A stretch of 64,000 bases of DNA, from assembly GCF_000745475.1 (NCBI RefSeq), contig NZ_JQJJ01000013.1:1-64000 (forward strand), written 5' to 3'. Each line of letters begins with the position of its first letter. The first letter of the stretch is position 1. Shown in pieces: positions 30,922 to 40,053 of this stretch. Both the position numbers and the translations under genes were made by a program. Source of the stretch: Allobosea sp. UNC402CLCol (GTDB taxonomy: Bacteria > Pseudomonadota > Alphaproteobacteria > Rhizobiales > Beijerinckiaceae). The notes beneath the pieces are model-generated. The model was given only the letters and a program-made list of their open reading frames with translations. It ran no database searches and was not told the DNA's origin.

Positions 30922-31962
30922 TCAGACGCGGTAGAAATCGCGAAACCAGGCGACGAAGCGGGGAATGCCGACCTCGATCGGCGTATCCGGCCGGAAATCG
31001 ACCGTAGCGGCCAAATCGGCCACATCGGCATAGGTCGCCGGCACGTCGCCGGGCTGCGCGGGCAGGTGACGCCTGATCGCCTTACGCCCGCAGGCGGCTT
31101 CAACCACGTCGATGAAGTGCGAGAGCGCCACCGGAGTGTGGTTGCCGATGTTGTAGATGCGCCATGGCGCCGTGGATGTCGCCGGATCGGGGCGCCCGGG
31201 GTCGAAAGCCGGGTTCGCCGCCGCGGGCTGCGCGGCAAGGCGCACGATCGCTTCGCAGATATCATCGACATAGGTGAAGTCGCGGCTCATCTGCGCTTCG
31301 GCATAGACGTCGATCGGTCTGCCCTCGAGGATCGCCTTGGTGAATTTGAAATACGCCATGTCCGGCCTGCCCCAGGGCCCGTAGACCGTGAAGAACCGCA
31401 GCCCCGTCATCGGAATCCCGTAGAGATGGGCATAGGAATGCGCCATCAGCTCGTTCGCCCGCTTGGTCGCGGCGTAAAGGGAAACCGGATGGTCGGCGCC
31501 GTCATGCTCGCTGAACGGCACCTTCGCATTCGCGCCATAGACGGAGCTCGAGGAGGCATAGACGAGATGGCCGACGGCATGCCGGCGGCTCGCCTCCAGC
31601 ACCGAGAGAAAACCGTCGAGATTGGCGCTGGCATAGGCGCGCGGATTTTCAAGCGAGTAGCGGACACCCGCCTGCGCCGCCAGATGGATGATCGCATCGG
31701 GGCGGAATGCACCGATCGCCGCATCGAAGGCGTCATGATCGGCGATGTCGATCTGCTCGAAGGAAAAGCCGTTGCGGCCCAGCAGCCGAGCGAGGCGCGC
31801 CTGCTTCAACGCCGGGTCATAGTAGGGGACGAGCGCATCGACGCCCATGACCTCGGCGCCACGCTCCAGCAGCGCCTCCGCGACATGAAGGCCGATAAAG
31901 CCCGCGGCTCCCGTCACGACGACACGGTTCAACGACAGGCTGTGATTCAATGGGTCACCCAT
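30922..31962 (-). CDS. NAD-dependent epimerase, UDP-glucuronate 4-epimerase-like
   Basis: A 346-residue extended SDR. It has TGAAGFIG near the N-terminus, the following VPYYDPALKQARLARL segment typical of UDP-glucuronate 4-epimerases (LspL/Cap1J type), and the catalytic SSSSVYG and YAATK. The product would be UDP-galacturonate. I chose ATG 31962 over 31977; neither has a strong ribosome site. It lies between intact nadE and a nadE fragment, and is divergent from the WbpA-like dehydrogenase gene that starts the polysaccharide locus. UDP-glucose 4-epimerase activity is the main alternative. Confidence 0.82.
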   Translation of the reverse strand: MGDPLNHSLSLNRVVVTGAAGFIGLHVAEALLERGAEVMGVDALVPYYDPALKQARLARLLGRNGFSFEQIDIADHDAFDAAIGAFRPDAIIHLAAQAGVRYSLENPRAYASANLDGFLSVLEASRRHAVGHLVYASSSSVYGANAKVPFSEHDGADHPVSLYAATKRANELMAHSYAHLYGIPMTGLRFFTVYGPWGRPDMAYFKFTKAILEGRPIDVYAEAQMSRDFTYVDDICEAIVRLAAQPAAANPAFDPGRPDPATSTAPWRIYNIGNHTPVALSHFIDVVEAACGRKAIRRHLPAQPGDVPATYADVADLAATVDFRPDTPIEVGIPRFVAWFRDFYRV

Positions 31963-32335
31963 GACAAGACATCGCAACTCCTCTCATCGCAACGAGTCGG
32001 GGCCGGTGGCAAGAGGCCGGAAGGAAAACAATCCTGCCTCAAGCCGGTCGGGCAGCATCCGGACGCGCGCGGCACCAAGCAACGCGTTCTGCTGCAGCAG
32101 GTCGATCGGATAAGCGCTGCTGCAGAGCTCCGGGAAAAGGCCAAGCGAGGCGCCGCCCTCGTTCGCTGAAGCGGCTCAAGGTGCCGCAGGTCCGAGCGAT
32201 GAAATGCCGCCGAAAACGAGAGCGACAAACTCCGCAGCGAAAGCACCTCAGGTTGACATCGTTCCAACCGAACAGCAAAGCCTCCCTTGAATCCTGCTTT
32301 CGCGCCGTGAGCGCCCATCCAGCGGAAGGCCGCTC
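31963..32335. other. divergent intergenic region holding a nadE remnant
   Basis: The gap between two divergent sugar-nucleotide genes holds the broken nadE piece (separate entry). The remaining DNA, 32190-32335, shows only the GGAAGG ribosome site of the next gene near 32323. I could not identify a clear promoter for either gene. Confidence 0.5.
32081..32170 (-). pseudogene. nadE fragment (glutaminase-domain piece)
   Basis: The minus strand encodes NEGGASLGLFPELCSSAY then [11 protein letters not shown], closely matching [30 protein letters not shown] of the intact nadE at 30535-30625. The DNA is also similar, for example AACGCGTTCTGCTGCAGCAGG against AGCGCGTTCTGCTGCAGGAGG over 21 bases with two differences in the shared core. 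One codon is missing, and similarity fades into a frameshift near 32165-32190. It is too short to be functional and lies 1.4 kb from the intact gene, with the epimerase gene between. Confidence 0.75.
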
Positions 32336-33700
32336 ATGTCAGCTTCAGCGCCCCCTTGCTCCGTCACCGATTCCGGCCTTTCCGATCAACTCGCGCGCAT
32401 CGCCGGGAAGGACTACCGAATCGGCATCATCGGCCTCGGCTATGTCGGCCTCCCGCTGGCGATGACGGCCTGCAAGGCCGGTTTCAAGGTTCTCGGCTTC
32501 GACATCGACGCCAAGCGCGTCGTGCAGATCAATCGCGGCGAGAGCTTCATCAAGCACATCCCGACCGAGGCGATCGACGCCGCGATCAAGGACGAACGCT
32601 TCCGGGCCACGACCGATTTCGACGAGCTACGCGAGGTCGATGCCATCATCATCGCCGTGCCGACGCCACTGACCAAGCATCGCGAGCCGGATCTGAGCTA
32701 TGTCGAGGCAACGGCCCGGGCGATCGCACCGCGCTTGCGGAAGGGTCATCTCGTTGTACTGGAATCGACGACCTGGCCCGGGACGACCGACGAGGTCATG
32801 CGCCCGATCTTCGAGGCGACCGGCCTGAAGAGCGGCGTCGACTTCTACCTCGCCTTCTCGCCCGAGCGCGAAGATCCCGGCAATCCGGATTTCGACACCT
32901 CGACCATCCCGAAGGTCGTCGGCGGCGACGGAGCCGATGCGCTGGCGCTGGCGAATGCGGTCTACAGCGCGCTGGTCGTCAAGACCGTTCCCGTATCGAG
33001 CCCCAGGACGGCCGAGGCCGTCAAGCTTACCGAAAACATCTTCCGCGCCGTCAACATCGCACTCGTGAATGAGCTCAAGGTCGTCTACAGCAAAATGGGT
33101 ATCGATGTCTGGGAGGTGATCGACGCCGCCAAGACGAAGCCCTTCGGCTTCATGCCCTTCTATCCCGGGCCGGGACTGGGCGGTCATTGCATCCCGATCG
33201 ACCCGTTCTACCTGACCTGGAAGGCGCGCGAGTTCGATGTCACCGCCCGCTTCATCGAGCTCGCCGGTCAGATCAACACGGCGATGCCGCATTGGGTGGT
33301 GGACCGCGTCGCCGAGGCGCTGGACCGCCGGCAAGGCCGTGGACTGAGCAGTGCGCGCATTCTTGTCATGGGCATCGCCTATAAGAAGAATATCGAGGAC
33401 ACGCGCGAAAGTCCCGCCCTGAAGCTTATCGAGCTTTTAGAAGAACGCGGCGCGGCAGCCGATTATCACGACCCGTATGTTCCGGAGCTGCCACCAACCC
33501 GCAAGCACGGCAACCTTGCAGGGCGCAGCTCGGTTCCTCTGACGGCCGACGTTGTGGCGAGCTATGACGCCGTGCTGATCGCAACCGATCACGATGCGAT
33601 CGACTATCGGGCTCTGGCAGAGGCCGCCCGCCTCGTCGTCGACACCCGCAATGCCTGTGCGAAAGCCGGGCTGGGCGGCGACAACATCGTCAAAGCGTGA
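32336..33700 (+). CDS. nucleotide-sugar 6-dehydrogenase, WbpA-like
   Basis: A 454-residue enzyme that oxidises C6 of a UDP-sugar in two NAD-dependent steps. It has GLGYVGLPLA in the Rossmann domain, VLESTTWPGTTDEV, the LAFSPEREDPGN segment, the hinge ENIFRAVNIALVNELK, and the catalytic cysteine in GPGLGGHCIPIDPF. This set is characteristic of the WbpA/TviB group, which mostly uses UDP-GlcNAc, rather than the shorter Ugd group. The neighbouring 4-epimerase and the UXS gene would need UDP-glucuronate, so UDP-glucose is also possible. The ATG follows GGAAGG. Confidence 0.88.
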   Translation: MSASAPPCSVTDSGLSDQLARIAGKDYRIGIIGLGYVGLPLAMTACKAGFKVLGFDIDAKRVVQINRGESFIKHIPTEAIDAAIKDERFRATTDFDELREVDAIIIAVPTPLTKHREPDLSYVEATARAIAPRLRKGHLVVLESTTWPGTTDEVMRPIFEATGLKSGVDFYLAFSPEREDPGNPDFDTSTIPKVVGGDGADALALANAVYSALVVKTVPVSSPRTAEAVKLTENIFRAVNIALVNELKVVYSKMGIDVWEVIDAAKTKPFGFMPFYPGPGLGGHCIPIDPFYLTWKAREFDVTARFIELAGQINTAMPHWVVDRVAEALDRRQGRGLSSARILVMGIAYKKNIEDTRESPALKLIELLEERGAAADYHDPYVPELPPTRKHGNLAGRSSVPLTADVVASYDAVLIATDHDAIDYRALAEAARLVVDTRNACAKAGLGGDNIVKA

Positions 33701-33895
33701 AGCGGCGGCAGCGATCCCGCTTCCGCTCTCCAAGATGCGTGTGAATCACCCAGCATATGGAACGTATCTCGACATATTTCCTGCGGCCCCGGCGCGACGA
33801 CCGAAAGCCGCAAGCGGCTTGACACTGCCTGAAGAGGCTGCTTCTTGCCGGATCGACTTGAAATTGGACGGCTTTTCGTCTCGGAGTTCTGTAAC

Positions 33896-34951
33896 GTGTC
33901 TCTGAAATTTCTCGTGACGGGCGGCGCCGGCTTCATCGGTTCGGCGGTCGTGCGGAAACTGATCAAGGAGACCGGACATCAGGTCTGCGTGGTCGATAAG
34001 CTGACCTATGCCGGCAATCTGGCCTCGCTGGAGCCTGTTGCGGGCAACAACCGCTATCGCTTCGAGCAGGCGGATATCGGCGACGCTGAGCGGATGAAGG
34101 CGATCTTCGCCGATTTCGCTCCCGACGTGGTGATGCATCTCGCGGCTGAGAGCCATGTCGATCGCTCGATCGACGGGCCGGCCGCCTTTATCGAGACCAA
34201 TATCGTCGGCACCTTCACCCTGCTGCAGGAGGCGCTGCGGCATTTCCGCGGCCTGGATGAGTCCGGCAAGGCGCGCTTCCGCTTCCACCATATCTCGACC
34301 GACGAGGTCTTCGGCTCGCTGGGCGACGAGGGCTTCTTCAGGGAAGACACCGCCTATCAGCCGAACTCGCCTTACTCCGCCTCCAAGGCGGCCTCCGACC
34401 ATCTCGTGCGCGCCTGGCACCACACCTACGGCTTGCCGGTGGTGATGACCAACTGCTCGAACAATTACGGGCCCTATCACTTCCCCGAGAAGCTGATCCC
34501 GCTGATGATCATCAACGCGCTGGAGGGCAAGCCGCTGCCGGTTTATGGCAACGGCCAGAACGTCCGTGACTGGCTCTATGTCGACGATCACGCCGACGCC
34601 CTGCTGACGGTGGCCACAACCGGAACGCTCGGCGAGAGCTATAATATCGGCGGCCATAACGAGAAGGCCAATATCGAGGTGGTGAAGGCGATCTGCGCGA
34701 TCCTCGACGAGCTCAAACCCGATCCAAAAGGACCGCGCGAGCGCCTGATCTCCTATGTCACCGACCGGCCGGGCCATGATGCCCGCTATGCGATCGACGC
34801 CGGCAAGATCGGCCGCGAGCTCGGCTGGACGCCGAAGGAGACCTTCGAGACGGGCTTGCGCCGCACGGTCGAATGGTATCTGGCCAATCCGCAATGGTGG
34901 GGCGATATCCGTTCCGGCATCTATCGCGGCGAGCGCCTCGGCGCGGCCTGA
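33896..34951 (+). CDS. rfbB: dTDP-glucose 4,6-dehydratase
   Basis: Second step of dTDP-L-rhamnose synthesis. The 351-residue SDR has TGGAGFIGS at the start, STDEVFG with the catalytic Asp-Glu, and [11 protein letters not shown] chose GTG 33896 because CGGAG lies upstream and the protein then starts [10 protein letters not shown]; an upstream TTG frame adds residues with no family match. It heads the rfbBCDA cluster. Confidence 0.96.
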   Translation: MSLKFLVTGGAGFIGSAVVRKLIKETGHQVCVVDKLTYAGNLASLEPVAGNNRYRFEQADIGDAERMKAIFADFAPDVVMHLAAESHVDRSIDGPAAFIETNIVGTFTLLQEALRHFRGLDESGKARFRFHHISTDEVFGSLGDEGFFREDTAYQPNSPYSASKAASDHLVRAWHHTYGLPVVMTNCSNNYGPYHFPEKLIPLMIINALEGKPLPVYGNGQNVRDWLYVDDHADALLTVATTGTLGESYNIGGHNEKANIEVVKAICAILDELKPDPKGPRERLISYVTDRPGHDARYAIDAGKIGRELGWTPKETFETGLRRTVEWYLANPQWWGDIRSGIYRGERLGAA

Positions 34952-34967
34952 GCGGGAGACGGAAGCG

Positions 34968-35525
34968 ATGCTGAGCGTCGAGGACATGGCGATCCCTGCC
35001 GTCAAGATGATCACGCCGAAGAAGTTCGGCGATCATCGCGGCTTCTTCTCGGAAACCTGGAGCCGCAAGGCGTTCGCCGAGGCCGGGCTCGATCTCAATT
35101 TCGTCCAAGACAATCAGTCGCTCTCGGCGCCGGTCGGCACGCTGCGCGGTCTGCATTTCCAGTCGCCGCCTTTCGCCCAGGACAAGCTGGTCAGGGTGAC
35201 GCGCGGGCGCATCCTCGACGTGGCCGTCGACATCCGCGCCTCCTCGCCCACATTCGGCAAGCACGTCGCGGTTGAGCTCTCGGCCGAGAACTGGAGGCAG
35301 CTCCTGGTGCCGGTCGGTTTCGCGCATGGCTTCGTCACGCTCGAGCCGGATACCGAGGTGCTCTACAAGGTTACCGCCCCCTACGCGCCTGAAAACGACC
35401 ACGGCCTCGCCTTCGACGACCCGGCGCTGGGCATCGACTGGCGCCTGCCGGCCGACAAACTCACCCTCTCCGACAAGGACCGCAAGCATCCGCGCCTCGC
35501 TGAGATGCTGCGCTTTTTCGAATGA
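34968..35525 (+). CDS. rfbC: dTDP-4-dehydrorhamnose 3,5-epimerase
   Basis: Third step of dTDP-L-rhamnose synthesis. The 185-residue cupin-type enzyme has DHRGFFSETW, FVQDNQSLS, GTLRGLHFQ with the catalytic His, and VGFAHGF. The start at 34968 follows a GGGAGACGGAAG region. Its stop overlaps the start of rfbD. Confidence 0.96.
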   Translation: MLSVEDMAIPAVKMITPKKFGDHRGFFSETWSRKAFAEAGLDLNFVQDNQSLSAPVGTLRGLHFQSPPFAQDKLVRVTRGRILDVAVDIRASSPTFGKHVAVELSAENWRQLLVPVGFAHGFVTLEPDTEVLYKVTAPYAPENDHGLAFDDPALGIDWRLPADKLTLSDKDRKHPRLAEMLRFFE

Positions 35526-36418
35526 TGGGCCTGCGCATCGCCGTCACCGGCTGGACCGGCCAGGTCGTCCGCGCCATGCTGGAGCGTGTGCCGGCAGGTG
35601 TCGAGGTCATCGCACTGCGCCGCCCGGAGCTTGATCTCGCCGATCACCGGACGATCGCGCCGGCTCTGCGCTCGGCCAGGCCCGATGTCATCGTCAATGC
35701 AGCGGCCTATACGGCCGTGGATCAGGCCGAGAGCGAGCCTGAGCTCGCCATGCGCATCAACGGGGGAGCGGCCGGCGAAGCGGCGCGCGCCGCCGCCGCC
35801 CTCGGCATTCCCGTCATCCAGCTCTCGACCGACTACGTCTTCGACGGGACGCTCGATCGACCCTATCGCGAGGACGATGTGACCGGCCCGATCTCGGCCT
35901 ATGGCGCGAGCAAGCTCGCCGGTGAGCAGGCCGTCGCCGCTGCGACAGCGAACCATGCCGTTCTGCGTACGGCCTGGATCTACAGCCCCTTCGGCAAGAA
36001 CTTCGTGAAGACCATGCTGCGCCTGGCCGAGACGCGCGACGAGGTCGGCGTCGTCGCCGATCAGCAGGGCTGCCCGACCAGCGCGCTCGACATCGCCGAT
36101 GCGATCTTCGCGGTGGCGCGCAATCTTGTTGCCCGCCCCCAGGACGATACGCTGCGGGGCGTCTTCCATATGAGCGCCCCAGGCGAGGCCGTATGGGCCG
36201 ATGTTGCCGAAGCGATCTTCGCTGAACGCGAGCGCCTTGGCGGCAAGCCGGTCGCGGTCAAGCGCATTGCGACGGCCGATTATCCGACTCCGGCGCGACG
36301 TCCGACCAATTCGCGGCTCAACTGCAGCAAACTCGCCGCGCGACACGGCGTTGTGCTTCCCGCGTGGCGTGCTTCACTGGCGACCTGCGTCGAGCGGCTT
36401 CTCAAGGATCAGGGGTAA
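35522..36418 (+). CDS. rfbD: dTDP-4-dehydrorhamnose reductase
   Basis: Final step of dTDP-L-rhamnose synthesis. The 298-residue reductase has the nucleotide-binding TGWTGQV, NAAAYTAVDQAESEPE, the QLSTDYVFDG motif and YGASKLAGE. The start overlaps the rfbC stop by four bases; ATG 35525 is an equal alternative, one codon later. Confidence 0.95.
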   Translation: MMGLRIAVTGWTGQVVRAMLERVPAGVEVIALRRPELDLADHRTIAPALRSARPDVIVNAAAYTAVDQAESEPELAMRINGGAAGEAARAAAALGIPVIQLSTDYVFDGTLDRPYREDDVTGPISAYGASKLAGEQAVAAATANHAVLRTAWIYSPFGKNFVKTMLRLAETRDEVGVVADQQGCPTSALDIADAIFAVARNLVARPQDDTLRGVFHMSAPGEAVWADVAEAIFAERERLGGKPVAVKRIATADYPTPARRPTNSRLNCSKLAARHGVVLPAWRASLATCVERLLKDQG

Positions 36419-36421
36419 ACG

Positions 36422-37297
36422 ATGAAGGGCATCATCCTCGCGGGCGGCTCCGGCACCCGGCTCCACCCGATGACGCTGGCGATGTCGAAGCAGCTTCTGC
36501 CGGTCTACGACAAGCCGATGATCTATTATCCGCTCTCGACGCTGATGCTCGCCGGCATCCGCGAGGTGCTGATCATCTCGACCCCGCATGATCTGCCGAA
36601 CTTCAAGCGCCTGCTCGGCGACGGCTCGAACTGGGGCATGAGTCTTTCCTACGCCGAGCAGCCGCATCCGGGTGGGCTGGCGCAAGCCTATCTCATCGGC
36701 GCCGAGTTCGTCGCCGGCCAGCCCTCGGTGCTGATCCTCGGCGACAACCTGTTCTACGGCCACACCCTGCCGGAAATGATGGCCTCGGCCTCGGCGCGGG
36801 GCAAGGGCGCAAGCGTGTTCGCCTATCATGTCCGCGATCCCGAGCGTTACGGCGTGGTGGAGTTCGACGCCACCGGCAAGGCGATCTCGATCGAGGAGAA
36901 GCCCAAGGCGCCGAAATCGAGCTGGGCTGTGACGGGGCTGTATTTCTACGACGAAACGGTCGTCGACATCGCCGCCAACCTCAAGCCTTCCGCTCGCGGC
37001 GAGTTCGAGATCACCGACGTCAACCGCGTCTATCTCGAGCGCGGCGAGCTGTCCGTCGAATGCATGGGCCGCGGCTTCGCCTGGCTCGACACGGGAACGC
37101 CCGACAGCCTGCTGGAAGCCGGCGGGTTCGTGCGCACGCTGGAGAGCCGACAGGGCCTGCGCATCGCCTGCCCCGAAGAGATCGCCGCGAGACAAGGCTG
37201 GATTTCGGCGAAGCAACTCGCCGCGCTCGGGGAGACTCTCAGGAAGGGCGACTATGGGCAATATCTGCTCAAGGTCGCGAACGATTTCGGTTTCTGA
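36422..37297 (+). CDS. rfbA: glucose-1-phosphate thymidylyltransferase
   Basis: First step of dTDP-L-rhamnose synthesis, from glucose-1-phosphate and dTTP. The 291-residue protein has [29 protein letters not shown] and LGDNLFYG, the classic RmlA motifs. It starts three bases after the rfbD stop. It ends a co-directional set whose order is rfbB-C-D-A. Immediately beyond it lies a convergent gene. Confidence 0.97.
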   Translation: MKGIILAGGSGTRLHPMTLAMSKQLLPVYDKPMIYYPLSTLMLAGIREVLIISTPHDLPNFKRLLGDGSNWGMSLSYAEQPHPGGLAQAYLIGAEFVAGQPSVLILGDNLFYGHTLPEMMASASARGKGASVFAYHVRDPERYGVVEFDATGKAISIEEKPKAPKSSWAVTGLYFYDETVVDIAANLKPSARGEFEITDVNRVYLERGELSVECMGRGFAWLDTGTPDSLLEAGGFVRTLESRQGLRIACPEEIAARQGWISAKQLAALGETLRKGDYGQYLLKVANDFGF

Positions 37298-37328
37298 AGA
37301 CGCGAAAAGCCGGCCGTCGAAGCGAGAG

Positions 37329-38216
37329 CTACGGCAGCACCCGCCCCCGCAGGTCGCGGACCACGTAACCCCGCGCCCATGCTGCAATGGTGAAGCACCG
37401 CTCGATGGCATGGTGAAGCGTGCCGTCGAGTTGGCGGGCTTCCGGCTCGAAATCTTCGGAGGTCAGGTCGAGCTCGCGCAGTGCGACCAGAGCCGCCGGG
37501 CGAAACCAGAACATCGAACCCTCGAAAAATCCGAGACGCGTGACGCCGTCGGCTCCCATTCGCGCCGCGATCGCGCACACGCGGGCTTCGTTCTTCATCC
37601 AGTACGACCGGCCTGTTCGATAGCAGAAGCGCCAGCCAACGATACCCGTCGCAGGGTTTTCGAACGCGGCCAGCACCTTCGTTGCCACGCTGGGCTCACC
37701 GCAGAGCATCGCGAAAAGCAGTTTGCGGCGCGTCTCGCCGTCGATGAGATGCGGGCTGCGCTTCGTATGTAGCTTGAGAACCGCATCGTACCCATCTAGC
37801 GCACCGGAAGACAAAACGCCCATAAAAGGCGCGATGTCGCGTCCCCGATTCTCGTAAGGGTGGAGGTGCACATTCGCCAGCCCGGCGACGCGACTGGCGA
37901 CACTGTCGATCCGGTCCGTCGGGACGGTCAAGTGCAGGGGGACCGAGCCCGGGATACTTTTGCGGCACGCTAGAATTTCGTTCAGCAAATCGACGTAATA
38001 GACGTGGGCGATGACGGCTGCGCGAACATCAGGGACCGGGTTGCCTGTGACCTTGGCCGAGAGCGTGCGCCTGATGCGTTGACCAACATCCGAAACGAAC
38101 AGAGACCCTATCGTGGCGGTCGCAACCTTCTCGACGACGTGACGCGCGAAAGCAGCAGAAAACTTTCTCGCTATTGTCAAGAATAGAACCTCACCGCCAT
38201 AGTCTAACAGCCGCAC
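37329..38216 (-). CDS. RgpF-like rhamnan synthesis family protein
   Basis: A 295-residue protein resembling the rhamnan synthesis F domain (RgpF). Recognisable parts are HLHPYENRGRDIAPFMGVL, VLKLHTKRSPH and FFEGSMFWFRPAALVAL. RgpF-family proteins are putative rhamnosyl or related sugar transferases. The start is uncertain: GTG 38216 is the longest; no strong ribosome site is visible. It is the last gene of a minus-strand run beginning with UXS at 43454, and its 3' end faces rfbA, which supplies dTDP-rhamnose. Confidence 0.82.
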   Translation of the reverse strand: MRLLDYGGEVLFLTIARKFSAAFARHVVEKVATATIGSLFVSDVGQRIRRTLSAKVTGNPVPDVRAAVIAHVYYVDLLNEILACRKSIPGSVPLHLTVPTDRIDSVASRVAGLANVHLHPYENRGRDIAPFMGVLSSGALDGYDAVLKLHTKRSPHLIDGETRRKLLFAMLCGEPSVATKVLAAFENPATGIVGWRFCYRTGRSYWMKNEARVCAIAARMGADGVTRLGFFEGSMFWFRPAALVALRELDLTSEDFEPEARQLDGTLHHAIERCFTIAAWARGYVVRDLRGRVLP

Positions 38217-38358
38217 GCTTTGCGGTTCGACGTTGCTCGTTCACGAACCGACAATAGCGATGCCGATACGTCATCAAGACTACCAGACTGCCCCTCCCGC
38301 GTGATAACCGCCCTTCGGGTGACCGTCAATCGACAGCGTGGGCAGCGGAATGAATGCA

Positions 38359-40053
38359 TCAGGGAGCGCGGGACAGGGCGTGCACGGAAACCGCGGGAGT
38401 CCTGCAAGTCGCAGGCGCGACGGCATCGAAGCGCGCGGCCTCCTGGTCGGATACCGCGTCATTCAGGATGACGATGTGCGTCGCGCCCGAGTCCAGCAGG
38501 TTCCGGCGATAGTCCGAAGCGGACAGCTCGCCGCCTCGAAACAACCTCTCGATATGCGTCACGCGCTGAAGTTCGGGCGTGTCGCGGTTTCCATAGCCGT
38601 CAAAGATACGCGCCTTGTAGGGCAGCATCAGAAGCATGTGGTCGATTCGCGCGTTGATCCAGTCGAGATGACCGCCGTTCGCCAGGGGCACGACGCTGGC
38701 TACATCTCCGCTGCCAAGCTTTTTTAGACAGGCGTCGGCGCGCAGGATCCGGGCCTCCTTCGCGATCAGATCCGCCCGCGGAATCTGGAACACGCAGAAG
38801 ACCAGCGCCAGGGCCAACATCTTCCCGCGAATCGACGCGTTGGAAACACCCATAGCGAACACCAACGCGAAATGGAGCGTGAAGAAGATCGAAAAGCGCC
38901 CAGGAGCACGGATCACGCGCAGGGCCGGTATGTGCTTCTGCAAAACTCCGACCGGGCTGATGATGCGATGGCCAAAGATCTCGACATAGGGTCCAAGCGA
39001 AAGGCCCCAGGCGATGACGAAGACCAGGCCAGCAAAGCCGAGGAGGCGCAACCGTCGCTGAGCCGTCGCGTCGTCGGCTCGCGCGAGAGCCCGGAAGACG
39101 ATTACCGTGGCGGCCAGCAGGCAGATGATGCTGACGGCGCCGGGCGAGTAGCTGCGCTCCGAATCACCCGGCTCCAGGCTGAGATTGGGATAAAGGAAGT
39201 TTACGGGCGTCAGCAGGAAGAAAGACGACAGCCGGGCCGCGTAGAACTGGACTTCCGGCAGCGGGATCGGCGCGAAGCCCTTCTGCAGCCTGACATAGGG
39301 GACCATGAGTATTGCCATTGCGAGCCCGAACAGGCCGGCGGCGGCCACGTCTTTGCGGGTGATGGCCTTTGGCAGCGCGAGCAGGCGCCGCCAATAGATG
39401 GCTCCCAGCGGCAGGAGCAGGAACGCCAGCATGAAGGGCAAGTACATGGCGATCGCCGTGCCGAACCCGGTGGTTAGGAACAATTCGGGGTAGAGCCCAC
39501 GCTCGTCCAAGAGCAGGATGCGAGCGATCAGGAGCATGACGACCGGGGCGAAAAGCAGGCCGAAGAGCTGGAAATGCCCCATAACCGCGAACATCGGGAA
39601 GCTCGAGAGCGCCACGACCGTCGCCAGCACCCGCGCCAGCGGCGCGAGATCCAGCGCCTTCAGCTGACGATCCACCAGCACGGCGGCAATGGCCAAGACC
39701 GTTATCAGGGTCAGATTGAGCGCGACGATCTCGCTGACGCCGATGCGCCACAGCGTATAGATTGGCGCCATGCCGATCAGCGAGTCCGAGAAGGCGAGCG
39801 AGTTCTTATAGGGAAAAAACTGGATCGACTGGAAATAGCTCGCGACCTCTACCCGCAGCAGCTTCTGGCGTCCATGTTCGAGAATCCAGAGTATCAGGCG
39901 TCCATCGAACGGGTCGCGCCAAAACGAGCCGAGCGAGAAAAGCAGCCCCTGGAAGTATAACCCAATGACGAGGGCTGCACTCACGAGCCCGGTCCAAAGC
40001 GCGTCGAAGCCTGCGCGCAGTCCACCGGGTGCTGCCTTTGGAGCGGCCATCAT
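38359..40053 (-). CDS. polytopic membrane protein, possible GT-C glycosyltransferase
   Basis: A 564-residue protein with about ten to twelve hydrophobic segments over residues 15-430 and a soluble C-terminal part of about 130 residues. The first outer loop has WRDPFDGRLI (residues 45-54), with acidic residues where GT-C enzymes place their catalytic Asp. GT-C enzymes use lipid-linked sugars at the outer membrane face. Its stop-start overlap with the upstream glycosyltransferase (four bases) supports a joint role. I do not recognise a specific family. Confidence 0.6.
   Translation of the reverse strand: MMAAPKAAPGGLRAGFDALWTGLVSAALVIGLYFQGLLFSLGSFWRDPFDGRLILWILEHGRQKLLRVEVASYFQSIQFFPYKNSLAFSDSLIGMAPIYTLWRIGVSEIVALNLTLITVLAIAAVLVDRQLKALDLAPLARVLATVVALSSFPMFAVMGHFQLFGLLFAPVVMLLIARILLLDERGLYPELFLTTGFGTAIAMYLPFMLAFLLLPLGAIYWRRLLALPKAITRKDVAAAGLFGLAMAILMVPYVRLQKGFAPIPLPEVQFYAARLSSFFLLTPVNFLYPNLSLEPGDSERSYSPGAVSIICLLAATVIVFRALARADDATAQRRLRLLGFAGLVFVIAWGLSLGPYVEIFGHRIISPVGVLQKHIPALRVIRAPGRFSIFFTLHFALVFAMGVSNASIRGKMLALALVFCVFQIPRADLIAKEARILRADACLKKLGSGDVASVVPLANGGHLDWINARIDHMLLMLPYKARIFDGYGNRDTPELQRVTHIERLFRGGELSASDYRRNLLDSGATHIVILNDAVSDQEAARFDAVAPATCRTPAVSVHALSRAP

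Noticed and set aside
28971..32169. Plus-strand open frames across nadE, the epimerase and the nadE fragment
   Set aside because: They are antisense. Their similar ends (QRVLLQ) merely reflect the duplicated nadE DNA, and helped me notice the fragment.
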